From Gammaproteobacteria bacterium (GTDB taxonomy: Bacteria > Pseudomonadota > Gammaproteobacteria > Enterobacterales > Kangiellaceae): a DNA stretch of 51,217 nucleotides. The position numbers were made by a program, and so were the translations under genes. Location: positions 1 to 51,217 of the forward strand of contig JABXHQ010000024.1 of NCBI GenBank assembly GCA_013373545.1, written 5' to 3'. The notes under the pieces are model-generated. The model ran no database searches. It had not been told where the DNA came from and saw nothing but the letters and a program-made list of their open reading frames with translations. Below, piece after piece: positions 32,452-41,980 of this stretch. Within the stretch, counting starts at the first letter, position 1. Every line of letters starts with the position of its first letter.

Positions 32452-33270
32452 ATGGAGTTTAGTAATCGTACCGCATTCATTACCGGCGCCAGTCGCGGTA
32501 TTGGTCGCGCGATAGCGCTCAAGTTGAGTGCGCTGGGCGCCAATGTGGTCATCGCTGCCAAGTCGGCAAAACCACACCCTAAATTACCCGGTACTATTTT
32601 TAGTGTTGCCGAGGAAATTCAACAGCAAGGTGGACAAGCGCTTGCGCTTGAACTCGATGTACGCAAAGAAATTGCAGTTAAAATCGCCTTAGAGCAAGCC
32701 GCGCAACATTTTGGTGGCATCGATATTATTATTAATAATGCTGGCGCCATTAGTCTTACGGGCGTGGAACAGACCAGTCCGAAACGATATGACTTGATGC
32801 ATAGCGTAAATCATCGCGCAGTGTATACCCTTGCCCACTATGGTTTGCCCTATTTAAAACAATCGTCCCATGCGCATATTCTTTCTTTGTCACCGCCATT
32901 GAATTTTGCCGATCAATGGGTCAAAGATTATGCTCCTTATACGTTGTCTAAATATGGGATGACTATCTTATCGCAAGGTATGGCACTTGAGTTTGCGCAA
33001 TATCAAATTGCGGTAAATACATTATGGCCTAAGACAATGATTGCCACCGCTGCAATCGAGCATGCGGTCGGCAATGAAGCCATGCTACAACACTGTCGCA
33101 CTCCCGACATTATGGCCGATGCAGCAGCAGCCATTTTGAGTGATCAAGCCATTGCTGGCTCAGGGTTGAGTCTAATTGATGAGGATGTTTTGCGCCTGCA
33201 AGGCATTGAAGACTTCGCCAAATATGCAGTCAATCCGCAACAACCTTTGTTTGACGATTTGTTTATTTAA
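32452..33270 (+). CDS. Short-chain dehydrogenase (hydroxysteroid dehydrogenase-like, HSDL2 type)
   Basis: 272 residues. The Rossmann motif is TGASRGIGRA (about 10-19), followed by NNAGA and the active-site YTLSK with Ser upstream in HILSLSPP. The PHPKLPGTIFSVAEEI segment after the second strand is characteristic of the HSDL2-like subgroup. It is an NAD(P)-dependent oxidoreductase of unknown substrate, often tied to fatty-acid metabolism. AGGAGT precedes the ATG. A bidirectional terminator follows at once. Confidence 0.92.
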   Translation: MEFSNRTAFITGASRGIGRAIALKLSALGANVVIAAKSAKPHPKLPGTIFSVAEEIQQQGGQALALELDVRKEIAVKIALEQAAQHFGGIDIIINNAGAISLTGVEQTSPKRYDLMHSVNHRAVYTLAHYGLPYLKQSSHAHILSLSPPLNFADQWVKDYAPYTLSKYGMTILSQGMALEFAQYQIAVNTLWPKTMIATAAIEHAVGNEAMLQHCRTPDIMADAAAAILSDQAIAGSGLSLIDEDVLRLQGIEDFAKYAVNPQQPLFDDLFI

Positions 33271-33300
33271 AAAAAAGGCGTGGTAACCACGCCTTTTAGT
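33271..33300. terminator. Bidirectional terminator between the SDR gene and etfA
   Basis: AAAAGGCGTGG-TAA-CCACGCCTTTT (33273-33297) has A runs before and T runs after, so it works in both directions. It lies 7 bases from the etfA stop. Confidence 0.85.
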
Positions 33301-33306
33301 CCGCGC

Positions 33307-34236
33307 TTAAAGCGCCTCTTTGAGTTCCGGCAACACCTTAAATAAATCCGCCACAAGGCCATAATCAGCCACTTGGAAGATAGGTGCTTCTTCATCTTTA
33401 TTGATTGCAACAATCACTTTACTGTCTTTCATACCCGCGAGATGCTGAATCGCACCAGAGATGCCCACGGCAATGTAAAGTTCCGGTGCAACAATTTTAC
33501 CGGTTTGTCCAACTTGGTAATCATTTGGAACAAATCCTGCGTCAACAGCGGCACGTGAAGCACCTACAGCAGCACCCAACTTATCAGCGATTTCCTCTAA
33601 CATGTGGAAGTTATCACCACTTTGCATTCCGCGACCACCGGAGATGATCACTTTTGCTGCAGTCAATTCTGGACGCTCAGATTTAGTCAACTCTTGACCG
33701 ACAAAGCTAGCGTTTGCGAAAGCTTCTGCTGAGTTGCCTGCAGCTACCTCTGCACTACCACCTTCAGCAGCAACTGCGTCAAAGGCCGTTGCACGCACGG
33801 TAATAACTTTAACACTGTCACTTGATTGAACGGTCGCAATGGCATTCCCAGCGTAAACGGGACGCTTAAACGTATCAGCCGACTCTACCGCGGTAATATC
33901 CGAAATCATTTGGACATCGAGCTTAGCGGCAACGCGTGGCATAAAGTTTTTACCGAAAGTTGTTGCTGGTGCAAGAATGTGCTGATAACCATCAGCGTTT
34001 GCCAATACGGCTGCAGCTAAAGACTCAGCTAACATATGTTCAAAATGACCGGCTTCAACGGTGATGACCTTGCGTACGCCGGCGATGTTTTTAGCTTGCT
34101 CAGCTAACGCGGCAACGTCACTAGCGGCAATTAATAGATCAATATCGGCACCGATGGCCTGCGCAGCGGCAACGGTGTTTAACGTGGCCGCTTGAAGCGC
34201 TTGATTACTGTGTTCTGCGATTACTAACGTTGTCAT
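33307..34236 (-). CDS. etfA: Electron transfer flavoprotein, alpha subunit
   Basis: 309 residues. The C-terminal FAD-binding region is clear: [38 protein letters not shown] (about 196-233), then [27 protein letters not shown] and [18 protein letters not shown]. With EtfB it carries electrons from acyl-CoA and other dehydrogenases to ETF-QO. Only the stop of etfB separates them (34236/34237). Confidence 0.96.
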   Translation of the reverse strand: MTTLVIAEHSNQALQAATLNTVAAAQAIGADIDLLIAASDVAALAEQAKNIAGVRKVITVEAGHFEHMLAESLAAAVLANADGYQHILAPATTFGKNFMPRVAAKLDVQMISDITAVESADTFKRPVYAGNAIATVQSSDSVKVITVRATAFDAVAAEGGSAEVAAGNSAEAFANASFVGQELTKSERPELTAAKVIISGGRGMQSGDNFHMLEEIADKLGAAVGASRAAVDAGFVPNDYQVGQTGKIVAPELYIAVGISGAIQHLAGMKDSKVIVAINKDEEAPIFQVADYGLVADLFKVLPELKEAL

Positions 34237-34986
34237 TTAGATCACCTTCGCTTCGTTCTTTAATTTCTCGACTAATTCGGCAACAGACTCAACCTTGATA
34301 CCAGCTTCGCGTACTGCGGGTGGCTCAACTTTTAAAGTAGTGACACGCGGCGCCACATCAACACCCAGGTCAGCCGGAGCAACTTCTTCTAAAGGCTTTT
34401 TCTTTGCCTTCATAATGTCAGGAAGTTTGGCAAAGCGCGGCTCATTGAGGCGCAGGTCGGTAGTTACCACTGCCGGAAGGCTCAAGTTAACCGTTTCTAA
34501 CCCACCGTCGATTTCTCGGGTAACCTTAACAGCACCGCCCTCTACTACGACTTCTGAAGCAAAGGTTCCTTGCGGCCAATCTAGCAGCGCAGCCAGCATT
34601 TGACCGGTTTGATTATTATCACCATCGATCGTCTGCTTACCTAGAATAACCATTTCTGGTGATTCTTTAGCCACGACTTCTTTCAATAGCTTACTTACGG
34701 CCAAGGGTTCTACATCGGCATCGGTTTTAATTAGGACGGCACGATCCGCACCCAAAGCCAATGCCGTTCTTAAAGTTTCTTGAGCTTGCTGAGGACCGAT
34801 TGAAACGACGACGATTTCCGAAGCAACACCCTTCTCTTTCAGTCGTACCGCTTCCTCTACGGCGATCTCACAAAATGGATTCATCGACATTTTGACGTTA
34901 GCAGTTTCCACGCCACTGTTGTCGGCTTTGACACGAACTTTGACGTTGTAGTCAATGACTCGTTTAACGGCTACCAGAATTTTCAT
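34237..34986 (-). CDS. etfB: Electron transfer flavoprotein, beta subunit
   Basis: 249 residues starting [14 protein letters not shown], the usual N-terminus; a frame running 19 residues further upstream has no ribosome site, whereas AGGA precedes this ATG. The AMP-binding region [11 protein letters not shown] and the signature [14 protein letters not shown] are visible. It lies in an operon with etfA, divergent from ETF-QO, which takes electrons from EtfAB; the 173-base space between them holds both promoters. On the minus strand TATTAT (35016-35011) is a possible -10 for etfB. Confidence 0.96.
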   Translation of the reverse strand: MKILVAVKRVIDYNVKVRVKADNSGVETANVKMSMNPFCEIAVEEAVRLKEKGVASEIVVVSIGPQQAQETLRTALALGADRAVLIKTDADVEPLAVSKLLKEVVAKESPEMVILGKQTIDGDNNQTGQMLAALLDWPQGTFASEVVVEGGAVKVTREIDGGLETVNLSLPAVVTTDLRLNEPRFAKLPDIMKAKKKPLEEVAPADLGVDVAPRVTTLKVEPPAVREAGIKVESVAELVEKLKNEAKVI

Positions 34987-35159
34987 GGATTGTCCTGTAC
35001 TGAGTTGTATATAATAGCGAAATAATTCGATATTGCACTGCAAGGTGCTGATCTAATAAAGGCACGATTCTGACGGGATCGTCTATAAAGATCAACCGCC
35101 TTGCTGCGAAAATATAACCAAGAGTTACACAAAGTCGCCATTTGGGGAGGAGAGTTTTA

Positions 35160-36818
35160 ATGTCTGAACGCGAGTCTATGGAATTTGATGTCGTCATCGT
35201 TGGTGCTGGCCCGGCTGGTTTAGCCACCGCAATTAAACTAGCGCAACTAAACGAAACGCGTGAGGAGCCACTGTCGATCGTCGTCATCGAAAAAGGTTCA
35301 GAGGTCGGCGCCCATATCTTATCGGGTGCGGTATTTGAGCCGACAGCTCTCAATGAGCTGCTTCCGAATTGGAAAGAAAGCGGTGCACCACTGTTAACCG
35401 AAGTTAAAGGCGATGACATTTACTTATTCAACGGTGCTGAAAAAGCAATCAAGATCCCCAGCCTCTTTGCACCAAAAACGATGCATAACCACGGTAACTA
35501 TATTATTAGTCTAGGTAACCTGTGCCGCTGGATGGCGGAACAAGCGGAAGCCATGGGCGTTGAGATTTTTCCTGGGTTCGCAGCGGCTGAAATTTTGTTC
35601 GATGAATCTGGAGCCGTCACTGGCGTAGCAACTGGAGACATGGGTGTTGGTGCCGACGGCAGCCAGAAAGCAGGCTATACCGAAGGCATGGAACTACTCG
35701 CCAAATATACGGTATTTGCCGAAGGGTGTCGCGGCCATTTAGGCAAGCAGTTAATTGCCAAATATGAATTGGATAAGGGTAAAGATCCTCAGCACTATGG
35801 TATTGGAATCAAAGAGTTATGGACAATACCTGAAGAAAATCATCAACCAGGTTTAGTGGTTCATACTGCCGGTTGGCCACTTTCGGAAACCAGCAGCACT
35901 GGCGGTGGTTTTCTTTACCATCTCGAGGATAACCAAGTGGTGGTCGGCTTAATTACCGACTTATCCTACTCGAACCCACATGTTAGTCCTTTTGATGAAT
36001 TTCAACGCTACAAGCACCACCCTAAGATTGCTCAATACCTAACCGGTGGTGAACGTGTTTCCTACGGCGCTCGAGCCTTGGTTAAAGGTGGCATTCAATC
36101 GCAACCAGAAATGGCATTTCCCGGCGGACTATTAGTCGGAGACGATGCTGGAACTCTTAATTTTGCCAAAATTAAAGGCACCCATACCGCCATGAAATCG
36201 GGAATGATTGCCGCTGAGGTTATTGTCGATGCGATTACCGCCGGCCGCCAACACGATACCCTAGATAATTTTTCTACGCAGTATCAAGCTTCTTGGGCAT
36301 ATAAAGAATTACAAATGCAGCGCAACTTTGGTCCAGCTCAACATAAGTGGGGCAATATTCTTGGCGCCGCTTATGCTTTCATTGATATCAATATTTTCAA
36401 TGGCAAACTCCCCTGGACCTTGCGCGATCCCAAACCTGATCACGAACAGCTAAAACCGGCGGCAAACTGTGCTAAACCGGCGTATATTAAGCCTGATGGC
36501 AAGCTATCATTTGACAAGCTATCCTCAGTTTTCATATCGAACACAAACCACGAAGAAGACCAACCGTGTCATTTAAAATTAACCGATGCGTCGATACCTG
36601 TGGATCACAACCTGGCACTGTATGACGAGCCCGCGCAACGCTACTGCCCCGCTGGTGTTTACGAAATCATTCGCGATGACGATGGTAGCAACCCGCGCTT
36701 GCAAATCAATGCTCAAAACTGCGTCCACTGCAAAACCTGTGATATCAAGGACCCAAAACAAAACATCACTTGGGTATGCCCAGAAGGTACTGGCGGCCCT
36801 AATTATCCTAATATGTAA
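35160..36818 (+). CDS. Electron transfer flavoprotein-ubiquinone oxidoreductase
   Basis: 552 residues. The N-terminal FAD motif is VVIVGAGPAGLATA (about 10-23), preceded by the start MSERESMEFD; GGGGAGGAGAG lies just before this ATG, so a frame starting 6 codons upstream is unlikely. The C-terminal 4Fe-4S cysteines are visible: CPAGVYE, then CVHCKTCDIKDPKQNI and VCPEGTGGPNYPNM. It oxidises ETF and reduces ubiquinone, joining beta-oxidation to respiration. It is a monotopic membrane protein in the family. Confidence 0.97.
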   Translation: MSERESMEFDVVIVGAGPAGLATAIKLAQLNETREEPLSIVVIEKGSEVGAHILSGAVFEPTALNELLPNWKESGAPLLTEVKGDDIYLFNGAEKAIKIPSLFAPKTMHNHGNYIISLGNLCRWMAEQAEAMGVEIFPGFAAAEILFDESGAVTGVATGDMGVGADGSQKAGYTEGMELLAKYTVFAEGCRGHLGKQLIAKYELDKGKDPQHYGIGIKELWTIPEENHQPGLVVHTAGWPLSETSSTGGGFLYHLEDNQVVVGLITDLSYSNPHVSPFDEFQRYKHHPKIAQYLTGGERVSYGARALVKGGIQSQPEMAFPGGLLVGDDAGTLNFAKIKGTHTAMKSGMIAAEVIVDAITAGRQHDTLDNFSTQYQASWAYKELQMQRNFGPAQHKWGNILGAAYAFIDINIFNGKLPWTLRDPKPDHEQLKPAANCAKPAYIKPDGKLSFDKLSSVFISNTNHEEDQPCHLKLTDASIPVDHNLALYDEPAQRYCPAGVYEIIRDDDGSNPRLQINAQNCVHCKTCDIKDPKQNITWVCPEGTGGPNYPNM

Positions 36819-36836
36819 CACTCTTCTCCTTTGCCC

Positions 36837-36870
36837 ACCAAAAGCTGGCTAACGCTAGCTTTTGGTAATT
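36837..36870 (+). terminator. Possible terminator after ETF-QO
   Basis: ACCAAAAGCT (36837-36846) pairs with AGCTTTTGGT (36857-36866), followed by AATTTT. The T run is short, so termination may be weak. Confidence 0.5.
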
Positions 36871-36955
36871 TTACCCCCTGCTCTGTGAATTACTGCGTAG
36901 TTTCTGTCGCTCAAATTGATAAACTACTGTTGACCTCACCCATTTTGGAGTTCAT

Positions 36956-37177
36956 ATGCAGTGGTACAGTAACGAGTCAGGCTATATCTGCCTCGGTAGC
37001 AAAGGACACTTCAGTCAGTTCGAAATCACAACACCTATCAAAACGACGGAAAAGGTGCAACAAGCACTCGCACCAGAAGACCTAGCTTATATCGGTAGTT
37101 ACCCCGAAGACTGGTCGCGTGACAGTGATCTGCAAGCCAAAGTAGAAGTCTTGGCACAAAAGTTCAGTCAGCAGTGA
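36956..37177 (+). CDS. Small protein of unknown function (73 residues)
   Basis: TTTTGGAG stands five bases before the ATG, so translation is likely. The product (MQWYSNESGYICLGSKGHFSQFE..., then SYPEDWSRDSDLQAKVEVL) is soluble-looking, with an N-terminal beta-rich half and a C-terminal helix. I recognise no family. It lies between ETF-QO and another small gene on the same strand. A different plus-strand frame over 36831-37085 has no ribosome site and ends inside this gene. Confidence 0.6.
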   Translation: MQWYSNESGYICLGSKGHFSQFEITTPIKTTEKVQQALAPEDLAYIGSYPEDWSRDSDLQAKVEVLAQKFSQQ

Positions 37178-37256
37178 ATGATTTTCGAACAATGTGACAG
37201 CGCTCGCATTTAATATACCTCAGATGAGATATCTTACAATTCGGAGGGCAGCAATT

Positions 37257-37433
37257 ATGAACAACGACAGCGTCATCGAAACTAATAATAATCAAACGCT
37301 CAATGCGTTAGGTGATAACACCCTTAACGCTCAAGACTTTAATGAGTTCAGAGATCTATTAAACGGCGAACAACAATTCTACCAGCAGATGGGTTTATCG
37401 TTTATTTCTGATATGGTCAATGAGACCGTTTAA
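37257..37433 (+). CDS. Small protein of unknown function (58 residues)
   Basis: GGAGGG precedes the ATG at 37257 at good spacing; a start 21 codons upstream lacks one. The product is Asn-rich and acidic (MNNDSVIETNNNQTLNALGDN) with a C-terminal helix ending SFISDMVNETV. No recognised family. A bidirectional terminator follows 14 bases after the stop. Confidence 0.55.
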   Translation: MNNDSVIETNNNQTLNALGDNTLNAQDFNEFRDLLNGEQQFYQQMGLSFISDMVNETV

Positions 37434-37446
37434 AATCGATTCAAAT

Positions 37447-37475
37447 AAAAAGGCAGCCTAGGCTGCCTTTTTTTA
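37447..37475. terminator. Bidirectional terminator
   Basis: AAAAAGGCAGCC-TA-GGCTGCCTTTTTTT is a strong stem with A/T runs on both sides, between convergent genes (37433 and 37493). Confidence 0.88.
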
Positions 37476-37492
37476 TGCTTGGAAGAATTATC

Positions 37493-38965
37493 TTAGTGGC
37501 TACGACGTCTACGTAAGCCGGCTAACGGTAACAAAAGAGCTGCAAACCAAGACAGGCCCCCGCTACTATTTGTGTCATCAACAACTTCACAAGTTTGGTT
37601 GGCTGGCGTGGATCGAGGTTGTAATGCGAACGCACGTACTTCTGCACCCACCTTCCCTTCATTATCGACAACTTTCACCGTTCCAGTACCGATAATCCAG
37701 CCATTATCGTTAATGGCTCGAACTTCACTTAAAACCCAACCGGCATCACAATCAATTAAGTTATTAAGATCAATTGGCTGCGCATCAGTCGCATCGGCGT
37801 CGTATATAAAAGGACGGTAAGATGAAGGTGAAATACTCGCGCGAGAAACCCCCACGATTAAGTTATCGTTATTAACCGCTAGCGCTTCAGACGATGGGAT
37901 CTGATCATTCAAATACCCAATTTCAAAAGCTTGCTCAGTGGCATTGTCATAATAAAACGCAACAAAGTTACTAAGGTTGCTCTCTGAATTAGATGCGCCG
38001 ACCATCAGCTCTGAATCATTCACGTCCCAAAAATAGCTGGCAGTTGCACCGGTTAGCCCAGTGACTAGATTTAAAGTGTCACTGCCTACGTCACCATAGT
38101 AAGCAACACTGCGTCGGCTCTCATCAGTATCATCAAGACGATTGGTGATTCCCACAATAGTACCCGCGCTGTTAATACCGCGAACGGTTGAAATCGCACT
38201 GGTTTCGTATTCACCGGTTTCATAGCTCGGTAAAATAGAAATAGTGTCGGTGTCGGTGTTGTAGATCAGGCCACGGCGGGCAACACGCGAAATATTACCG
38301 CAATCATCTTTTTCCGTAATGCGCTCAACGTAGCCCACCATGTAACCGTCGATAGAATCTAAAAACACCGACGAAGTGTATTCAATTTCACTTCCGAGAG
38401 CTTGACCCGCATAAACATTTGGAGTCAATTTAAACAGATTGTCCGCAATATCAAAGGTATACGCAGAACGAATTTCAGACTCATTGGTGCCAAGAGACGC
38501 ACAGCTATCGTCAACATCAAATGATTCAAGCTCAATAGTATCGTAGCCATACCCGCCGATAAGGCCATCACCGTTGGTTTCATCGTTAATGGTCGTCGCA
38601 AAATTACCATTGGTAATAGCGCCGATGCCAAGACCGCGCTCGGGTGGCGTGATGGTACGGTTTAAATCAGGAAAATAAATGCTTTGTAGCATATTAAAAG
38701 TAACTTCTTCGACCACAATTACGCCGTTTACTTCGCGCTCAATAGTATAGGTATGCGGAGCCGACGAAGCGCCAACCGCTGAGTTATCATTATTGATGGC
38801 ATAACCAAATGACGTTTTAGCACCGTCACTCACGGCATCCCCAGAGTCGGTTTCAAAAGCCCCTAAATCGACAATATCGTAAGCTGCCGGTAAACTCTTC
38901 GCGACCACTGAACTAAGCGGCATCAATGCCAATACACTGGCCGTTAATAATGAAACTTTTTGCAT
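37493..38965 (-). CDS. DUF3466 family secreted protein with GlyGly-CTERM sorting signal
   Basis: 490 residues. Residues 1-22 form a signal peptide. The body is a beta-rich repeat protein of the DUF3466 type (repeating phrases such as YAINNDNSAVGASS, VNNDNLIVGVS, INDNGWIIGTG), resembling a propeller-like fold. The C-terminus reads SSGGLSWFAALLLPLAGLRRRRS: a Gly-Gly pair, one membrane helix and an Arg cluster, the GlyGly-CTERM pattern recognised by rhombosortase. That implies surface anchoring or release after cleavage. Rhombosortase is not in this window. The function is unknown. Confidence 0.88.
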   Translation of the reverse strand: MQKVSLLTASVLALMPLSSVVAKSLPAAYDIVDLGAFETDSGDAVSDGAKTSFGYAINNDNSAVGASSAPHTYTIEREVNGVIVVEEVTFNMLQSIYFPDLNRTITPPERGLGIGAITNGNFATTINDETNGDGLIGGYGYDTIELESFDVDDSCASLGTNESEIRSAYTFDIADNLFKLTPNVYAGQALGSEIEYTSSVFLDSIDGYMVGYVERITEKDDCGNISRVARRGLIYNTDTDTISILPSYETGEYETSAISTVRGINSAGTIVGITNRLDDTDESRRSVAYYGDVGSDTLNLVTGLTGATASYFWDVNDSELMVGASNSESNLSNFVAFYYDNATEQAFEIGYLNDQIPSSEALAVNNDNLIVGVSRASISPSSYRPFIYDADATDAQPIDLNNLIDCDAGWVLSEVRAINDNGWIIGTGTVKVVDNEGKVGAEVRAFALQPRSTPANQTCEVVDDTNSSGGLSWFAALLLPLAGLRRRRSH

Positions 38966-39080
38966 GCAAGAACCCGTAAATTGAATCGATTGAGTATTAT
39001 TGTAAAGCTATCACGCTTGAAAAGCGCCATAGTATAACAGCTGCTCTTTATGACCACTACATTAGAAATGAGTTCCGGGA

Positions 39081-39731
39081 TTATTTAACAGCGTCAGGCT
39101 GATGCTCAGGTGATGCATCAATAAAGGCCGTTAACTTCCCGCAATGGTCATTAATTGAGCAAATCGTTGGAAAGTCACTCAAATCAACTTGAAACCGATT
39201 AGCATTATACACTTGCGGAATGAGGTATAAGTCAGCCATTGAGACTTGACTTCCAAAACAGAACTCGCCATGGTCACTGGTTTGACTCAACGATGCCTCG
39301 AGTGCACTAAAACCACGCAAGATCCAATGCTGGTACCAGCTGTTTTTCGCTTCATCGGAAACGCTTAATGTTTGACTTAGGTATTGCAACACCCGCAGAT
39401 TATTCAACGGATGAATATCGCACGCGATTGCTTGGCAAGTGGCTCGAACTAAAGCGCGCGATTGGGCTTCCTGCGGCAGTAACTTTGGGGTCGGGTACTG
39501 CTCTTCTAAATATTCCAAAATAGCGCTGGACTGACTCAGTTGAAAATTGCCCGAGACTAACAGCGGTACTAAACCTTGAGGATTGAGCGTTCGGTAAGCT
39601 TCAGTATGTTGCTCACCGCCGTCTTTGACCAAATGAATCGAAATGCTTTCATACGCCACTTGCTTAAGATTTAGCGCAATGCGAACTCGATAAGCCGCTG
39701 TAGAACGCCAATAACCATATAGCTTGTACAT
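39081..39731 (-). CDS. maiA: Maleylacetoacetate isomerase (zeta-class GST)
   Basis: 216 residues. The N-terminal YWRSTAAYRVRIALNLK is the zeta-GST active-site region (in many members SSCSxRVR; here RSTAAYRVR, still typical of bacterial MaiA). NPQGLVPLLV and the SSAILEYLEE glutathione site follow. It isomerises maleylacetoacetate to fumarylacetoacetate with glutathione, the step between HmgA and FAH. It is separated from the upstream pathway genes by a weak terminator, so it is probably expressed by read-through or from its own promoter. Confidence 0.93.
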   Translation of the reverse strand: MYKLYGYWRSTAAYRVRIALNLKQVAYESISIHLVKDGGEQHTEAYRTLNPQGLVPLLVSGNFQLSQSSAILEYLEEQYPTPKLLPQEAQSRALVRATCQAIACDIHPLNNLRVLQYLSQTLSVSDEAKNSWYQHWILRGFSALEASLSQTSDHGEFCFGSQVSMADLYLIPQVYNANRFQVDLSDFPTICSINDHCGKLTAFIDASPEHQPDAVK

Positions 39732-39800
39732 TCAATCCATCCTTAACCGACGTCACTCATGAGAGTAACAACAATAAATAAAAGTAACTAAAGTGCAATG

Positions 39801-39822
39801 AAAAGCCCACATGTGTGGGCTT
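39801..39822 (-). terminator. Hairpin terminator between fumarylacetoacetase and maiA
   Basis: On the minus strand AAGCCCACA-CA-TGTGGGCTT ends in TTTTC. The T run is short, allowing read-through into maiA. Confidence 0.6.
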
Positions 39823-39827
39823 AACGA

Positions 39828-40814
39828 TTACTTTTTGTATTCTACTACCGTTTGATCAATCGCACCAAAAATTGACGCACCGTCGGCATCAAACATTTCA
39901 ATTCGAACTTGATCACCAAACTTCATAAACGGCGTGCTCGGCTTACCGTCAGCAATAATTTCGAGCATGCGTTTTTCAGCCAAACAACTTGAGCCAGCCG
40001 AACGATCATAGTTTGAAATGGTGCCAGAACCGATAATCGCGCCAGCGCCTAACGGACGAGTTTTTGCCGCGTGAGCAACAATCGTGGGGAAGTCAAAAGT
40101 CATGTCAACACCACAATCTGGACGACCGAATAAATCATTATTCAAATGCGTAACCAGTGGCAAGTGAACTTTATCACCATCCCAAGCAGCACCTAACTCA
40201 TCCGGAGTAACCGCAACCGGAGAAAACGCACTGGAAGGTTTACTTTGGAAAAAGCCGAATCCTTTAGCTAACTCGCCCGGGATTAAGTTACGTAACGAGA
40301 CATCGTTAACGAGCATAAATAAACGAATAGCATCTCGAGCTTCATCTTTGCTCGCATCCATCGCAACATCACCGACGACAACTGCAACTTCAGACTCCAT
40401 ATCGATACCGTACTCTTCCGAAGCCATAGCAATATCATCACGAGGACCTAAAAATGCATCGCTACCGCCTTGATACATTAATGGGTCTGTCCAAAAAGTT
40501 TCCGGCATTTCAGCACCACGAGCTTTACGAACTAACTCAACATGATTGACATAGGCACTGCCGTCCGCCCATTGATATGCTCGCGGCAATGGCGACTCAC
40601 ATTGGCTTTCAACAAAATCGAATGCATCAGCGACACTGCCATCGTTTAATTGTTGATAAATAGCTTCTGCTTGTGGTGCGAGCTCATCCCAGTTATCCAA
40701 TAACTGTTGTAACGTTTTCGCCACTTGCGGAACTTTTACCGCACGTTTTAAATCACGACTTACTAATACTAACTCACCATCGCGAGTATTATTTTTTAAG
40801 CTTGCTAACTTCAT
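39828..40814 (-). CDS. Fumarylacetoacetase (FAH family, tyrosine degradation)
   Basis: 328 residues, longer than the YcgM type because of an extra N-terminal domain. The FAH core metal site shows as YGIDMESEVAVVVGDV (Glu residues) and MLVNDVSLRN (Asp), with KGFGFFQSKPSSAFSPVAVTPDELG near the middle and LGAGAIIGSGTISN at the C-terminus. It splits fumarylacetoacetate into fumarate and acetoacetate, the last pathway step. It is in line with hmgA (11-base gap). The classical eukaryotic FAH is about 420 residues, so this is the shorter bacterial form; a related acylpyruvase role cannot be excluded. Confidence 0.9.
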   Translation of the reverse strand: MKLASLKNNTRDGELVLVSRDLKRAVKVPQVAKTLQQLLDNWDELAPQAEAIYQQLNDGSVADAFDFVESQCESPLPRAYQWADGSAYVNHVELVRKARGAEMPETFWTDPLMYQGGSDAFLGPRDDIAMASEEYGIDMESEVAVVVGDVAMDASKDEARDAIRLFMLVNDVSLRNLIPGELAKGFGFFQSKPSSAFSPVAVTPDELGAAWDGDKVHLPLVTHLNNDLFGRPDCGVDMTFDFPTIVAHAAKTRPLGAGAIIGSGTISNYDRSAGSSCLAEKRMLEIIADGKPSTPFMKFGDQVRIEMFDADGASIFGAIDQTVVEYKK

Positions 40815-40825
40815 TCTAATTAACC

Positions 40826-41956
40826 TTATTTTTTAACTTTCCAACTCTCTGCGTAAGCATCATCTTCTACCGCATACGCAGGCGCGCCAATTTCTAGAGG
40901 GTCGCGAGTGTCGAGCATAACCGCGACTTCATCCGTTTCTTTCTTGGCATACTCTTGGCCCGCCGCAAAAGCTTTCGGATGGGGCCCATGAGTAAATCCA
41001 CAAGGATGAAATGTAACCATACCTGCATCGATATTATCACGGCTAAAAAAGTTGCCCGCGTGATAAAAAATCACTTCATCAAAATCATCATTATTGTGGT
41101 AGAAAGGTACTTTCAAAGCGCCCGGATCAGATTCAATTGGTCGTGGAACAAAAGTACAAACAACAAAACGACTGGCCACGAATGTTGTATGAGCTGACGG
41201 TGGTAAATGATAACGATGCGACATTAAAGGTCGAATATCGCGCCAATTTATCCGCACCACGGACAGATCACCGTGCCAACCAATCGCATCAAGCGGACTG
41301 TAAGAATAATGCACTTTTGAAATTTCGTCACGACGTTTAATTTCAACCGTCCACTTACCCTCAGTTTGTTGCGCTTTAAATGCATCATCAATTTTAGGGA
41401 TGTCTAACATTGCCGGATCAAAAATCGCGTGAGGGCCAACCAAACCTTTTTCCGGCAATTGATAAGAATCGTTAGTCGCTTCAATAATCAAAATTGCCAT
41501 CGGTTCAGAAGGCTCTAAACGCCACATGGTACTGCGCGGAATAACCACATAGTCACCGTCGCGTAATGTTAAGTGACCGTAATCGCAAAACAATTCTCCC
41601 GCGCCAGAATGGATAAACAGCAAATCGTCGCCATCGGCATTACGTGCTAAAAAATCCATCTTCTGCTCACAACGCCAAAAGCGCATTTTGCAAGCCGCGT
41701 TATGCAACACAATCGGCGCTGCAAACGGAGAATGAACATTGGTCTCTAAATCGTTTAGGTTAAACGCGCGAGGTCGCAATGGGCCTTCCCAGGAGTCCCA
41801 ACTCGTCGGTGGCTTCTGATGATGGAAGTGTGCCGCAGGACCAAAAAATCCACTGCGACCCGCTTCGCGCTCATAGATGCCGTCTTCTGGAAAATCAGCA
41901 TGAGCCTGGCGTGAAACTTTACCCTCTTTATGAGGGAATGAAATCCACTTACGCAT
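40826..41956 (-). CDS. hmgA: Homogentisate 1,2-dioxygenase
   Basis: 376 residues, shorter than the roughly 430 of Pseudomonas HmgA but matching the shorter bacterial form. It has two cupin-like regions, with metal-binding His in HSGAGELFCDYG and FHPCGFTHGPHPKAF and a Glu/His set around DEVIFYHAGNFF. It opens the homogentisate ring to maleylacetoacetate. A strong ribosome site AGGAG precedes the ATG; it is 24 bases after hppD and 11 before FAH, so the three form an operon. Confidence 0.92.
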   Translation of the reverse strand: MRKWISFPHKEGKVSRQAHADFPEDGIYEREAGRSGFFGPAAHFHHQKPPTSWDSWEGPLRPRAFNLNDLETNVHSPFAAPIVLHNAACKMRFWRCEQKMDFLARNADGDDLLFIHSGAGELFCDYGHLTLRDGDYVVIPRSTMWRLEPSEPMAILIIEATNDSYQLPEKGLVGPHAIFDPAMLDIPKIDDAFKAQQTEGKWTVEIKRRDEISKVHYSYSPLDAIGWHGDLSVVRINWRDIRPLMSHRYHLPPSAHTTFVASRFVVCTFVPRPIESDPGALKVPFYHNNDDFDEVIFYHAGNFFSRDNIDAGMVTFHPCGFTHGPHPKAFAAGQEYAKKETDEVAVMLDTRDPLEIGAPAYAVEDDAYAESWKVKK

Positions 41957-41980
41957 GTTAAAACTCCTTAACCTCGTTAA

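Noticed and set aside
32151-32561. Minus-strand 136-residue frame
   Set aside because: It covers slyX and the start of the SDR gene in the opposite direction; slyX is a clear family match.
34964-35419. Minus-strand 151-residue frame between etfB and ETF-QO
   Set aside because: Antisense to the FAD domain of ETF-QO and the etfB start; Ser-rich shadow without ribosome site.
36831-37085. Plus-strand 84-residue frame overlapping the small gene at 36956
   Set aside because: No ribosome site and a composition unlike a folded protein; the frame starting at 36956 has TTTTGGAG before it.
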